Positions 10,196-22,819 are shown, counted from the stretch's first letter. The stretch: 64,000 nucleotides of DNA from Brassica napus (GCF_020379485.1 NC_063448.1:43161218-43225217), one strand, 5' to 3'. The notes: generated from the sequence alone by a model not told the origin. Numbers and translations are program-made.

Positions 10196-12392
10196 CTAGG
10201 TGATACCTGCGCCCTGCGCGGAGCGAATGGATTAAAAGAGATTATAACTTTTAATCTATAGATATTAGAAATGCAAAACTTATAGTCACAAGATTACATA
10301 TTATATAATGAGTTGAGACCCACCATAAGTGTTTTGCTTGCAAGATCGAATTTGTAATGAAGGTTTGGGAAGAAGAATGTGATGAGTAGATATGCTCAAA
10401 ACAACCTATTTATATATACGATGAGGAAGGATCATATGTGATTCGGATGAAAGCTAATCTATAAGAGTAATCAAAAACTTATATAAACTAAATTATGAAG
10501 GAAAAAAAAACACATACAATAGAATTATTATTTTCATAAAATAAAATATACATATAAGATAAAATGAAATATAAGCAGTAAACTAATAAAATTCTTGAAA
10601 AACATGAGCAAATACACCATAAGAAACACACTTAATGATGACGTTACTGTAATCATAAAACATGATATTGCAGCATCTGTGATAGAATAACATAATAAAG
10701 TGAAATCACGATGTTATCACCTAGGTAAAATGACAATGTTACCACCTAGGTAAAATCAGAAAAAACTAATGTTTGGTAACAATGTTTTGAGATATAGACT
10801 GTGGTGAGGAGATGTTAACATCGGCTGCATATTTATATACAAGAAGTTTTGGGTCTAGGGTTTGCTATCTTTATTCGAAATCGCTTTAAATATATGTAAT
10901 ATTCAATAATTAATACTGAATAACTTGCACTACAATTCTATTTTGAAACTCGCCTTATTACTCCATTTGCGAATTGATCTTTCAAAATCAGAAAAAAATT
11001 TATTCTTATTTTTAATATAAGGAAACAAAGATTGCAGCTTGATTGAAAAAATCAATCGATCTCAAATCAATAATCAATTCTGATTTTGAAACTTTTCATT
11101 TTTCGTCGCAATTTTTGTATAGAAATTATTGAGTTCAACTCCTATAACATTCATTTATTCCAATAGCGTCATATTTATCTTTATACATTCCTGATTTGAA
11201 ATATCATGGAGATCATCGTATGTCCCATTAAGTGTTGTGTGATTGACGATCCCTTCGTTTAGGTGAAAACTTATATTATTAAGAAAGTAGAAAAATATTG
11301 TAATATGTAAGTTTTAATATATATTTATTTTCACCAATGCCATTATTGCTGTAAGAAAATCTTTAAAATGCATAGCAAAGATATTTATAATGCATAGCAA
11401 GGATTTCATGTACACTATATGTTTAAAATGCATAGCAATGTTATTATATATGGCTTATTGAGAGTAAAAAAAAATACTCAGTAATTACATATCCCAGAAA
11501 GGAAGTCTTTGTTTGAAAACAAAATCTACATTTACATTTGAAATATTGTATCATAAATTTTATAGAAAACTCCTCTTTTCACGTCAATTGTGTTGCCATT
11601 TCCTACGCTAACATTGCCATTGACAATAATTTATTTGATCCCGTGATTGACAAATCAATTTTGATTCATATATTATCGGAACACTCAAAATGGTAATGTA
11701 TTAAATTGTGTTGCCTTGAATCCAAACTATCATAAAATGATCGTCGATTACAATTGCATTGATAATTATGGAAACGATAAACGTGGTTAACATACAATGG
11801 AGAAGATTTGAAACTATTATTAGCTTTTAAAAATACTATATATTAGATCGTTTTATGAAATTTTTTTTGAAAAAGTTGATGTATATATCTATAAGATTTT
11901 GCGATTATGTAAGAATTGTTGAACATTGTGTTTGACAACACATATATAACGAATTCGTGATATAGCAACACATATATAAGTAGATATGTAGATATATACG
12001 TACACAATGGATTTTATATAGTTTAACTATATAGAAAGACATTAATATTTAAGTCAGGCTATACGGATTTCCATATTGAAATCGATAATTATGAAGAATC
12101 TCTGGTTATGGTAATAAAATCTCTGCGTATTTGAAAATGGAAACGTTTGTAATCAAAGAGTACTAGGGCATGGGATAAATTATTTTGTTAGTCAATAAGC
12201 TTATAGTATATACGGAAGTTTTAATGTAATTAGCAATGACAAATTTTGTAATTAGTCCAGTTAAGAAAGAGTGTTTGAAAATAAGATGTGAGAGAGCTTG
12301 TGGTGATGCCACGTAGGAAATGACACACATGTAATAAACACATGAAGTAAAGGTTAGTTTTATCTGATGCTCCTCAAATAATAAGAAAGGGA
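10196..12392 (-). mobile_element. Helitron, 2,197 bp, inserted upstream of thionin-like gene 2
   Basis: Read on the minus strand the element begins TCCCTTTCTTATTATTTG (from 12392) and ends ...CACCTAG (to 10196), with a short GC-rich hairpin (GCGC-AGG-GCGC) just before the CTAG. The flanking bases are A (10195) and T (12393), the usual Helitron target. The uninterrupted paralogous sequence upstream of copy 1 (5220-5280) supports the boundaries: its TTGACATTTCTATAG is split here into ...TTAACA at 10195 and TTTATACAG from 12393. No Rep/helicase or other gene is visible; the body is AT-rich and non-coding. Confidence 0.72.
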
Positions 12393-12409
12393 TTTATACA
12401 GTGAAAAAC

Positions 12410-12860
12410 GTTACGTATTAGGTGTATCCTTATGGAGCGGCTTATATAATTATATTATTTTTTAATTTTATTTGCTTCATGTTTGGTGATAATATTATTC
12501 TGTTTGTGAAGTAAAATTTGCATAAGCATAAATATGTGCAAGCTGTTTCAGATATACATCTACTTAAATACATGAATTCTACTTTTTCTTGTTTTGATGT
12601 ATCATGAATTTGTAATCTGTGTAATAGTGTTTAAAAATATGTGTAATAAGTTTTTCGATTTGGTGCTTATAATATTCCATTTGTGAGGTAAAATTTTGCA
12701 TTAATGTAAATATGTGCAAGTTTTTTCAGATATATCTCTATTTAAATTCATGAATCTACTTTTTCTTGTTTTGACATATCATGAATCTGTGTAATGGTTC
12801 TTAAAAATATTTGTATTAATGTCTATGAAAAAAAAATACTTTTGTTGATTATCATGTATT
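12410..12860. repeat. Upstream thionin segment, copies B and C in tandem
   Basis: 12410-12645 and 12650-12860 both match the region upstream of thionin-like gene 1 (5270-5535), sharing TTTGGTGATAATATTAT, AAATATGTGCAAG and CTACTTTTTCTTGTTTTGA. Copy B is the original upstream region of gene 2, now pushed 2.2 kb away by the Helitron. Copy C is an extra tandem piece without a gene. Confidence 0.72.
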
Positions 12861-14463
12861 CTATTGCATTTAGAGTTGTATAGAGTAATGACCCAGTAAT
12901 AACAAGAATATAAACCAATACTAATTCCTGAAATAAAGAATATATCTAATCTATTAAAAGAGGAGTACAAAATAAAAATACCATTTATTTGTAAGTTATT
13001 TACACTCCAATGCAACTGATATATTTATTGAACTTATTTGAAGTTTTCTTTCTCTTTTACGATTAATAAATACTAGGTCAGTTCCCGGGCTACGCCCGGG
13101 TTATTTTCTAAGAAAATGTTGAACCAAAATATCATATTAGATTTAGGTGTTGATTGTTTGAACACAAAAACTGTGTTTGGAACAATGGTGTCACCAACTG
13201 TGTTTGGTCGGAGAACTCTATGCTACTTACTATTCGATTGCAAAATATAATGAAGCTAAATCAAAATTATTTGGAATAAAAAGAAGACCAAAAAAGTAAT
13301 CTATAACCCAATATTCACATAATATATCTAGCGACATCCATGGCTATAAGGCGATCACTACACCCCATCCCACCAAAATTCAACCTTTTTATATTATCCC
13401 TAAGTTTATACTTGGATTAAATTCTAAGTGAATATATAATACTTTCTGATGATAGCTAAATATTGATAGTGCTTTTCTTAGGTGGATAGCCAACTGTATA
13501 ACTAAATATATTGGTACAATATAAAGTATAACTCAAAACAAAAACTCATAGATAGTAAGATTGTATAATAGTCACCACTCGGAATATATGTAACGGTCAT
13601 TATAATATAGACATTATTTGATCGGGTTATTAAATATTTCTATGGGATAATACATAAGTTTTAACTAAAAAAAAGGGGCAAAGATTTGTTTACCTGCAGG
13701 AGGTGGCTGCTCCATTCCTTATATATTTCTATCCTTATAATGAAACCGATTACCAGTTAGACTGATGGAATAAGATTTGTATCTTCTTGGATGATTAAAA
13801 AATTCTTACCCTTTCACAGTTGGTTGGAGTCTAGCGTTGATTAAAGATTGGTAGACACTTCCAACGGAAATAGAAAGCTTGGTTCTCCGTGCAGCAGCTC
13901 AAGGGGATGCTTTGTACTTCTGTTTTCTTATTTTGCTGAGAGTTACGGGAAAAAAAACAATGCTTTAGGTATTGCAGCTAATGCATAAGATATGCAAATA
14001 TTCTCTTACGTTATCGGAAAGAAATATCAATTACTTGATTGATTCTTTTTTCATTTAACGGTACTAAATTTATGCCGTTCAACACTTTTATGGAAAGTGG
14101 AGTAATTATGTTGATTGGAAAACACGTTTTTATCTAAAGTAAAATATGTACTTGAAAACCTCCTTTTTTTCCGAAAATGTTGCTTTCATTACAGACATTT
14201 TTCAAAGAACATCCACAGTTCGTGAAGAATGATTTTCAAATTCAGAAATGATTGACCTGTTTGTCACAAAGCTATATTTCAAAACACCTAAAGAAACAGA
14301 GTTATAAGCCTTAAGAAGTAGAATAATGATTATCAAAACATAAGCATTCAGAGTATATAAAAAACTTTAGAGAAACTGAAAGAAATCATGAGTCCATAAC
14401 AGAGTGAGAAAAAAAAACTATAGATGTAATCCCATGCAAGACATGATACGACACACGAAAGAT

Positions 14464-17296
14464 CTACACCCCACGCTTGAGGCGTTGTGCTTTGCCCATC
14501 TCATTAATGTCACCATTGCTCTTACTTCCCTCTGCCGAATCCACACTGATTTTGGAAGCTTCAGACACCATCGTTCCAGTCTCAAATCTCTCCTCCGAAG
14601 TTGTCGGGTTGTAGTTTCCTCCCGAAGATTCTGTGACTGGTGGAGATTCCAGAGGGAGAATCTTGGTCACAGTTAAAGATCGAGACTTCCCATCTAAGTT
14701 GTGCTTTGTAACTTTCACACAAAAGTTATGTTTCTGACCGATAGTGCTAATTAAAGCTTCCGGGAGAGGCACCTCTTGGGTAACTCCTTGGTCTCCATTA
14801 GCCTGACATTCAAGATTACCAATATTCAATTCTTACGTGAAGACCAATATTGAAGTACCAATACTAAGAGTTCCGAGTGATGAAACTTACCTCAAAATAG
14901 CTGCTGACTAACTCGGCTGCATGCTTCCCAGTTAACTCAAAACCAGCATCACCAAGCAGAACAAAAACAGCTTGCTCACTGTTGTCATAGACAGATATCT
15001 GTGCACGGTACCTGCCATGAAAAATTTAGAACCTAATACCATTCAAATTGTTACTGAGAATTGAGAAGTGAGTTTAGAATAAATACTGTGGTACTCCTGA
15101 TATGTTGACTTTCCCACATTTTGAACACATCAAAGAAGTTGGGCCTTTCGTAGCCTTAGTATGGCAACCACTGCATGATATGTAATACCAGGTTGAACCA
15201 TGGACCACATCATCAATCGTAGCCGTGCACTCAAAAAAAGCCTCCTGGACAGCAAAGCTATATAAGACTCAAAGTTTTTGATAAATGACTAAGAAATAAT
15301 TAGACCAAGTCGTACCTTATTAGACCCATCCTTGATGTAGGAGAATATTTCTCCTATGGTCAGTGTCTCCCTTTTAGTAACCACTTCTGCATTAACCAGT
15401 TCAGCACTCTGTGGGTTAGAGCCCAACCTGAGACAAAGTAGTAACATTTTGATCCATTCAATCATTGATATGGGGTGAGGCAGCGAAAGATTAAATATAT
15501 AAATGAAAATATATATAGATTTACCAGTTAAAGTAGTCGACCGTAGGTTGGACGTCGCAGTCCATAAAGACACGTGAGGAGGACATTGAAGTCAGTGCAA
15601 GAGTACCTGTTGTATTAAGCAACACCCATTTAAAGACCAGAAAGAGTAGATATCTAAATGTAAGAAAGTTTTCTAAAGTTAGAAATTGAACCTCCGAGAC
15701 TCTTGGTGTTAACGGTCGTGACCAATAACACGGTGGGGGTGCCTTCGTATGATTTGAATTTTTTGCAGAAGTCTCTTGCAGCCTGGTCCCAAAGGTAGAG
15801 CTTCATCACAGGTCCACTGCAAAATATTGTCACTGAATGGTTAATATAAGTAGACAGATAAAGTGTTTAAGAAATAATAAAAAACTTACTCGTATGACTG
15901 CACATGAACCAACACATGCCTCGCCCTAGCTATCTCCACTTCATCAAGAACTGGGGTCCCAATGAGTCACTGTCCATTAACCAGCTTCATGTGCCCAACA
16001 ACATCTATACCATTATTCATCAAGCGTGTAAGTAAGAAGACTACGCAATAGCATTCTACTCTAAATATGGAAAAGCATTTCAACAATTTCATAGAAAATA
16101 ACCAGACATAGAACTCAAGCAGCTAACAAATCCTAATCAAACTATCCTACAAAAAAAAAAAAAAAAAAACCAAAAACCGAGTGTAGTAAAAAAATCCTTC
16201 CTCAGGGTACAAACGGAATTAGTGAATCTTATTCGAGTGAGCAAACAAAACCAAACACGCAATGCACTGAAGCAGCTAACAGATCCTGACCCCACTACAC
16301 TACAATACAACCATATAAAAAATCAAATTTTAAGCACATTGTAAGCAAAATTCTAGATTTATATCTGAGCAGCAACGAAGACAAATACCACATCTAATCA
16401 TCAAGCATTGCAACTCATAGATGGTGTGTGTGATAACAGAGATTACCGTAGAGGTCTCCTTTGTGATCACAGCTAGCTTGAAAATCCTCAAAGGAATGAA
16501 AACGGAATCTGTCTTCATCAAAAGGGGTGGGACTGTCTTCAAGAACAGAGAGCTCCGAATTCCATGAGAACGACACTGTCACAGCATGATCAGAAACCCG
16601 ATACACGGTTTTGTTGCTTGATCCATAAAAATTGTTGAGCTTGTAAAGCGATCCAGGCTTCATTTTAGGCAAATGTCCCTCAATACGGCTTGGCGGAATG
16701 AATCCTTGGATAACAGATCCCTGCGAGAAAATACAGTACCAATCAAATAGTTGTTTTAATATTGTAAAAATTAACGACAGTGTAAAAATTAACGATATAA
16801 ATCAGGATCTAATTAACAACTTTAAGAACGATCTAATATGGAAAAACGAAGAAACTTAACGATATAAAATCACGATCTAAAAAACAATTCTAAGAACGAT
16901 CTAAATAACAAAGAACGAAGAAACTTATCGATATTAATGACGATCTAAATAACAACTCTAACAACGATCTAAAAAACAATTCTAAGAACGATCTAAATAA
17001 CAAAGAACGAAGAAACTTATCGATATTAATCACGATCTAAATAACAACTCTAACAACGATCTAAATAACAACGAAGCTAAAAACTATGTTGGCTGAAAAT
17101 CAAATACCTGTTCGTCAATTAAAAGCATCTCAAGGCCAATAAGCGTCTTTTTTAGAGGGTTCCAAGCCTCCCAGAAATGAATCAACCGGAAACGCAGCTG
17201 GGTTTCGTGGGGACCCGGTGTGACATCGCGGAAAAGCATGATTTTTTCATCGTGATCGGAGGTAACAGGGGATTTTCCATTTGGTTTGATCGCCAT
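14464..17296 (-). pseudogene. RPA1-like (RPA70 OB-fold) gene, nine exons, one nonsense codon
   Basis: Exons (minus strand): 17296-17108, 16720-16447, 16004-15890, 15816-15692, 15606-15525, 15427-15316, 15244-15087, 15011-14891, 14802-14464; phases join into 505 codons. The product resembles the large subunit of replication protein A, which binds single-stranded DNA. There is an N-terminal OB-fold (DEKIMLFRDV, LLIDEQ), a middle OB region (DVVGHMKL, VFMDCDVQPTVDYFNW) and a C-terminal domain with a CSGC...CSKC zinc site, ending in an acidic, Lys-rich tail. A TGA at 15969-15967 stops exon 3 after VNGQ, where the sister copy at 27957 has AGT ATC. Everything else is intact, so inactivation looks recent. 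Intron 1 holds a minisatellite. The gene is Helitron cargo. A role in transposition or simple passenger status are both possible. Confidence 0.85.
16850..17075. repeat. Minisatellite in intron 1 of the RPA1-like gene
   Basis: About two and a half copies of a roughly 92-base unit built from GAAGAAACTTATCGATATTA and smaller repeats ACGATCTAAATAACAA / CTCTAACAACGATCTAA. Confidence 0.85.
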
Positions 17297-18927
17297 AGAT
17301 TAAGGAGAGAAGTTCGAGGTTTGGTTTCCACTCAAAAGAGATGAACAATATAAAAAGGAGCAGGAAAAGAGCAAACCGAAGCGAACTCATAAAGGAGAAA
17401 TTGATGGATGGAGATGTCGTGGGGTATTGATTGTAGAGATGTGGATCGAGAGATCTGTTACGATGAAGAACAAAGGGTGAAGACAAAGAGATGGAGGCGC
17501 AAAGCATCGGGGTTTCCGTCTCGCGTTGTTTTTTTTTTTAATATACCGATAGAGACCAAGCCCAATAAACCAAAACGAAGCCCAAACAAAATCTTATGAG
17601 ATCCACCGTGTATAATTGGTCTGGCAATTGGTTCGCAATTGGTTGTTTATAATCAAACCGATAAAGACGCGACCCAGAAAATCAAAATGAACGCCTCGGT
17701 AATCCTACGTGTATTATTCAAATGTTTTGATTGGGCAATTAAATCTGTCGACGTGGACATGTTAAAAACATTCCATATCGTGCTTTTAGTATAGGATAGA
17801 TATGTCCTAAATCTATTTTAAATAGAAAAATGTCTAAAGCTTAAAATTAACTCCACAAAATATTCTTAATATCAAGGACATTCTAAATTTAAAGTATCCC
17901 TACTTTATTGCTATCAAATTAACTAAAAGAAATCAATCTTTTGTATATAATCTATATTCTTAACTAACCATATAATAGATAAACAATTAAGTATTAGAAA
18001 ACCTAAAATAAAAATGAACAACGAGATTATTTTCATATATATATACTATCACATATAAAAATAATGTCAATTTTTCAATTAAAATCGTTAATAAAATAAA
18101 CATGAATATTCATTTTATAAAACTATTTCATAGTAGAAAATTAAATGTTCTATTACAAAATCATAATATAAAATCTTAACTAACCAAATATGATATAATC
18201 TAAAATATTTTAAACTAATGTGGAATATTTTATCGTAAAATATTTTATAAATTAAAAATGTTTTAAATTAATGTTAAATATTTTGTCCTAAAAATAGCAT
18301 CCAATACCTAGCTATTTATTCCTAAGAACTAAATTTTTTTAAAACACATGTAAATAATCAATTAACATCACCGACTGGAACATTATTATGTAAAAAAAAA
18401 ACTTATTTATAAATATGTATTTTACGCGTATTTACATTATTTATTCTATTGGAAATAAAACATAACAAGACAAATATATAAAATTGGCTAATATTACTGA
18501 TGTTGAAAACACAATAAATTATTGCCGATCTCTCTTATCAAATTGTGTGCTTGAAAATGCATATTAAATAATTATTTAATATTGGTAAGTTTTTAATATA
18601 TATATATATATATATTCAGTTTAATAAAATAAATTTTGGACAATAGAAAAGTTAAAAAAAATATCTGCATGGGTGTGCGGGTTAAAATCTAGTCCATTTT
18701 AAAGTCGTGACAAGAAAAATATATGAGTAAATTTCTTAAGAATAAAAATAAAAATGAAAATAAGAGAAAAATAGGAGTCATTAGCATGAAATACTTTAAA
18801 AGTATTAGCAGCTGATATTAATCTCATCAAACGTTAATACAATTATCACTTTATGACTTAGTAATTATTTTAAACAATTAAAATATATATCCGTGAAAGT
18901 CAAATGGATCTATGGTGGTGCTCTAAG

Positions 18928-19288
18928 GACATCTCCAATGGTACACAATAATTTTTTCTACATTTCACTATAAAATAGAGTAATTCTATTATAAAGTTGA
19001 ATTTGCTCTAATGGTTCACTCTATAATAGAGTTACTCTATAATAGAGTTACTCTATAATAGAGTGGAATATAGAGTAAAATTGTTGTTGCTAAAGAAAAA
19101 GAGTAATGTTGTTTTTACTCTATATTTGGAGAAAAACAATAGCACTACTCTATATTCCACTCTATTATAGAGTAACTCTATTATAAAGTGAACCATTGGA
19201 GCAAAAGTAACTCTATAATAGAGTTACTTTATTTCAGAGTGAAATATAGAAAATATTATTGTGTAGTATTAAATATGGTCTAAGTTCT
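18928..19288. mobile_element. Palindromic MITE with CTCTATAATAGAGT cores
   Basis: The two arms are inverted repeats. The left arm has CACAATAATTTTTTCTAC and TTTCACTATAAAATAGAG; the right arm read inward has CACAATAATATTTTCTAT and TTTCACTCTGAAATAAAG. Several copies of ACTCTATAATAGAGT lie in between. The outer ends (TAAGGACATC at left, TAAGAACTTAG inward from right) are consistent with a Tourist/PIF-type MITE and TAA target sites, but I cannot fix the last bases. It is non-coding. A partial copy is at 1028-1145. Confidence 0.7.
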
Positions 19289-19386
19289 TAACAGAACAAT
19301 GTCTAAACATTTTCTACCTTTTCATACAGCCTCTCATAAATTATTAATACATGCACGCATTCCATATGATTTTAAGTTACGACTTA

Positions 19387-19631
19387 CTCAATCCGTTCCT
19401 TAAAAATATATTATAGAGAAAAAATTTGTTTCAAAAAGATCCATCTTTTATATTTTCATTGCATGTTTTACTAACTAATTGCAAACTTCAAAAAACTAAA
19501 TTGCACTAGTTAAATTTTTATTGGCTTAAAATTATGGAAAAAAGATAAACACAAAAAACTATGCAAATTTAATGTATTTTATTAAGATGTGTGAAAAATA
19601 TAGAATATATAACTTTAAGGAACATAGGGTG
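19387..19631. mobile_element. Stowaway-like MITE
   Basis: The terminal inverted repeats are CTCAATCCGTTCCTTAAA at the left and CACCCTATGTTCCTTAAA read inward from the right, flanked by TA dinucleotides (19385-19386 and 19632-19633), as in Tc1/mariner-derived Stowaway MITEs. The body (GCAAACTTCAAAAAACTAA) resembles the MITE at 56226-56490. Confidence 0.78.
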
Positions 19632-19969
19632 TATAACTTGTGCTAAAAGTAAATAAATATATCTAATTATATTTTGAGATTTAAAATCAAAGAAACATTC
19701 TAAAATTTAGTATACTACGGTTATAACTTATTTGCTAAAAATTTCTGACCAAAAGTATATATATGCTCACGACTACAGTTTATGGTCTCAGAATAGCGAG
19801 ATGATGAAATAGCTAGTATTATATAATAAACTTGGATCTTCAAATAAATTTTGTTCAATTTTTTCGGTCTTTACGAATTTTCAGGTTGTTATATACCCTT
19901 TCGGATTCTATTAATAAGTGTTCAGATAATTTTACCTTCAAATCAAAATATACGTTAGTAACTAGTAAC

Positions 19970-20106
19970 TCATTTTAGGAATGTATGGAATAAATGGAAT
20001 TGGAATTAACAAAGAAATGAAATGAAATAAAAATAATTTGAGAAATTAATACATGATATACGTATTTGTTTTTCATTCCTTTCTTCTTCTTCTTTTTTAT
20101 CATGAA
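19970..20106. repeat. Left part of tandem unit 1, split by a Helitron
   Basis: This stretch (from TTTAGGAATGTATGGAATAA to TTATCATGAA) matches 26877-27017 nearly base for base. The right part of the same unit is at 26777-26876. See the Helitron at 20107-26776. Confidence 0.85.
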
Positions 20107-20639
20107 CAAGTTTCGTGTCCGTGCTACGCGCGGATTATGTATTTATATTTTTTCTGTTTAGATAAATATGAGTATGTGTTATTGATAGTTTCATCATTTT
20201 GCATCAAAAGAACCTACAAACTTTGTACATGAAAACTACGATAAGATTTTGGGTTCCATTTTGTTAATGTTTTGTTGATGATTTCATATGGGCGTAAATT
20301 TTATTTGTAACACTAAATTTATGTATATAAGTACCAATCTGCACATAATGGTAGAGTAACATATTAGTATTGCTCATTTTGAATAGGGTTGAGTGAGAAA
20401 TTTTCTTATAAGATAAAGAAGAAGGCAACTCTCTTCTTAGCATGCCAGCGCAACAAATAAAGAGAGGAGAGCGTGACACGTGTCATCTATTTCAAAACGC
20501 TTCGTATAATTTATTTTGTGTTCTTACAGGTTTTTGTTTCGTTGGCCTGTTACTTTCTTTTGTCAAGCCCATCCCATGCTGTATCAACTTGGTCATGATG
20601 AAACGCAGCGTTTTCTTTAAGAGTTAGCGTGAGGTAGTC

Positions 20640-21070
20640 TTCCCATCTCCAGAGCTAAACGGCGACTTCGGTTGTGCGGCGGATCTTTCATCTTCTTCCT
20701 TACGATAACCGATCTATCATCTTTAAACGCTTCATTAATCGATCACCCACGACCTAGATTCAATGCGATTTTTTTTGTTATGCAAGGCGGTGGAGTTGGA
20801 CTATAAAAAAGCCATAATTCGTTCTTATCAAGCCGACTGCTCGGTCTCGGCTACTCCCTCCTCATGGACGGAACCTTCCTCATGCTTCACTCCAAGCTGT
20901 TTGATCAAGGAAGCCTTATTGTGTTTGGCTGGAGACGTCGGAGAAAAAGGCCATCGGAAGAATGTTCTCGCCGGATAAGGAGAAACACTGGAAGGAAGCT
21001 CTGAAGGACTTATCAGTCCATGGCTGTCAAGAAACTCCTCACGTTCCTGAACTGGATTTAACCCATACCC
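20640..21070 (+). pseudogene. Unassigned captured coding-like sequence
   Basis: Base composition rises and short coherent frames appear (GLGYSLLMDGTFLMLHSKLF around 20845-20905). The frames are broken and I do not recognise the source gene. It lies inside the Helitron at 20107-26776, so capture of a host 5' region or first exon is likely. Confidence 0.3.
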
Positions 21071-21565
21071 GTAAGTTGTCGAATTGGGTTTGGAGTCAGT
21101 TTAATTAACCTGAATCCAGTAAGATGATACTGTAATTAACTGGTTATGTAAGAGATGCAGAAAGCCAATGAAATGGAGTCTGGAATCATGTGGAGCCATC
21201 GGAGAAACAGAGTTCTTCTGTTTGTGTCTTTAGAATCTTGGAGAGATTGAGCTTAGGACATGTAGAAGTATATTATTGATAAAGAAAAACAACGCACTGA
21301 ACATTTTTCCTGAGTGTTAAGGTAAGCTTTTCATTGCTGATACATGAATGAATGATTTGCTTTTAACCATGACTCTGTTTTGAATATATATTTTTTTTGT
21401 TTTAATTCATATAAGCAGATAATAAAGCTGTGAAAAATGTTTAAAGCGGTTATGGTTTTGTAGAATATGACTCAGATATGTACATGTATATAATAGTTGT
21501 TTCTTTTAAACTTCGAGTTGATTGGATTTGATGAATCATAGCGACTCATTTCTGTTTGATTTCAG

Positions 21566-21709
21566 GGAACTTCTCTGGATGGGCATGCTTTAATATTAAA
21601 TTTTCTGACGGTTGGGAAAGGTTCAGACAATTATCAACAAAAGTACGTGTGAAAAATGTAGCTGTTGAGGCAACGGAGAAAGAACTAAGACAGTCAGTCC
21701 ATTTGGCAG
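21566..21709 (+). pseudogene. RBM19/MRD1-like RNA-binding protein exon fragment
   Basis: After a TTTCAG acceptor the sequence reads TSLDGHALIL, then a frameshift, then TKVRVKNVAVEATEKELRQ, and ends before a GTAACA donor. TSLDGHALIL plus (T)KLHVKNIAFEATRKELRQ is the linker and RRM start of the multiple-RRM rRNA-processing protein MRD1/RBM19 of plants. Only this single exon is present and it is frameshifted, so it is a captured piece with no complete RRM. Confidence 0.6.
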
Positions 21710-21962
21710 GTAACAGCGCAATTGCTGAAGTTCTGGTCTTATGCATCGTCTGGGTTTATGATTATCTTATATACAAGTTACAAGAGTTACACGAGGATGT
21801 GACACTAGCCTCTGTCAGAATTAAAAGTATTGTTAGATTTACTATTCTGAGAAACATCAACGGTCCCCAACTCTCTTGCTCTGTTTGCTTAACTGTGACT
21901 TCTTGCTTTGTCATGTTTTGGTAAATGTCTGCTCTCAGCTGTGTCTTTTTCGTTGTCTGCAG

Positions 21963-22381
21963 AGTTGAATATAGACTAGCTAATGGTCATGTAGAGCCTT
22001 CTCCTGAATTCTTCTATGCTGGTTCTATGTGGAAGGTATAACAAACTCATATCTCAGTCAGCAAGCTTTCTCTTTGGAAACATTCAATGTTCAATCTTGG
22101 GTTTGATGAGACGCTTTTTAAATACCATATCCAGATTAGTATTCAGGCGTTTAATTATGAAGATACTCAAGGACACCGAACTATTGGTAACATGACTCAA
22201 CTCAACAACGAGGAGATCACTTCACATTAAATTGGGTATGTTATAGCACTTAACTTGATGATCCGTTTCTATAGGTTTGTTTCTTCACCATCGTGAAGCA
22301 GAGATAACAGACTCAATAAGGACAAAACATGATGATCCATTTCAAAGAGGGTCTCAGTCTTCCAAAGAGGGCAGTATACAG
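21963..22381 (+). pseudogene. Three captured exons of an unrecognised plant gene, frame preserved
   Basis: Exons 21963-22035, 22135-22186 and 22275-22381 are each bounded by AG and GT, and their phases join in one open frame (1+72, 51+1, 2+105 bases). They read VEYRLANGHVEPSPEFFYAG, then ISIQAFNYEDTQGHRTIG, then FLHHREAEITDSIRTKHDD. No stop interrupts them, but there is no start or end. I do not recognise the family with certainty. The exons sit inside the Helitron at 20107-26776 in the opposite orientation to it. Confidence 0.45.
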
Positions 22382-22819
22382 GTTACGGTTTTTAAATATT
22401 ATATATCGATCTCAGGTAAACTGGCTCGGAAAAAAAAAACAAGTCTAATTTGATATCTGGTTTGGTGTTAGTTTCATGTTTCTCGATCATTAAAATTCAA
22501 AGAATTTAAAATATATTTCAGTGCATTTGAGAGAATTTAAGTTTTAGTAAACATTATATAAACAAAGAAAAAATCTTAACCTATCTCCACATTCAAAATA
22601 AGATCAATTTGTAATCACATTAATCTCCTTGATGAAAATGACGATGAAAATGTGTTACTACTAAACTAAAGCTAACTGGATTTCACTCTCTCCTCCCGTG
22701 TCCCCTTAGCTTAATAGTTTTACAAGGAGGAGACACTTGGCAAGTTCCCATCTTCTCCAATCTGAAACCACAAGTTTGAACTTGAATTCTAAAGCGTCAA
22801 AGGGTCAAACAGAGAAAAA

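Larger units (their letters stand above)
13073..17800 (-). mobile_element. Helitron, 4,728 bp, carrying an RPA1-like gene
   Basis: On the minus strand it starts TCTATCCTATACTAAAAGC (17800) and ends with the hairpin CCCGGGCGTAGCCCGGG followed by AACTGACCTAG (13073). The flanking bases are A (13072) and T (17801). These are complete Helitron structural ends. Inside is a nine-exon RPA1-like gene in the same orientation as the element, about 500 bases from the 5' end. Plant Helitrons are known to carry RPA-like genes beside a Rep/helicase gene. Here I find no HUH Rep and no PIF1-type helicase, so the element is non-autonomous. The 13.1-14.4 kb part is non-coding. Confidence 0.8.
12945..18692 (+). 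mobile_element. Outer Helitron (about 1,020 bp) interrupted by another Helitron
   Basis: The 5' end TCTAATCTATTAAAAGAGG lies at 12945 after an A. The 3' end GTGCGGGTTAAAATCTAG closes at 18692 before a T. Between them lies a complete Helitron in the opposite orientation (13073-17800). Removing it leaves 128 + 892 bases. Both ends match the family of the Helitron at 50087-51255 (TCTTATCTATTAAAAGAG at its 5' end and GCGCGGATCAAAATCTAG at its 3' end). This makes the pairing of the two distant ends convincing. It encodes no protein that I can see. Confidence 0.65.
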
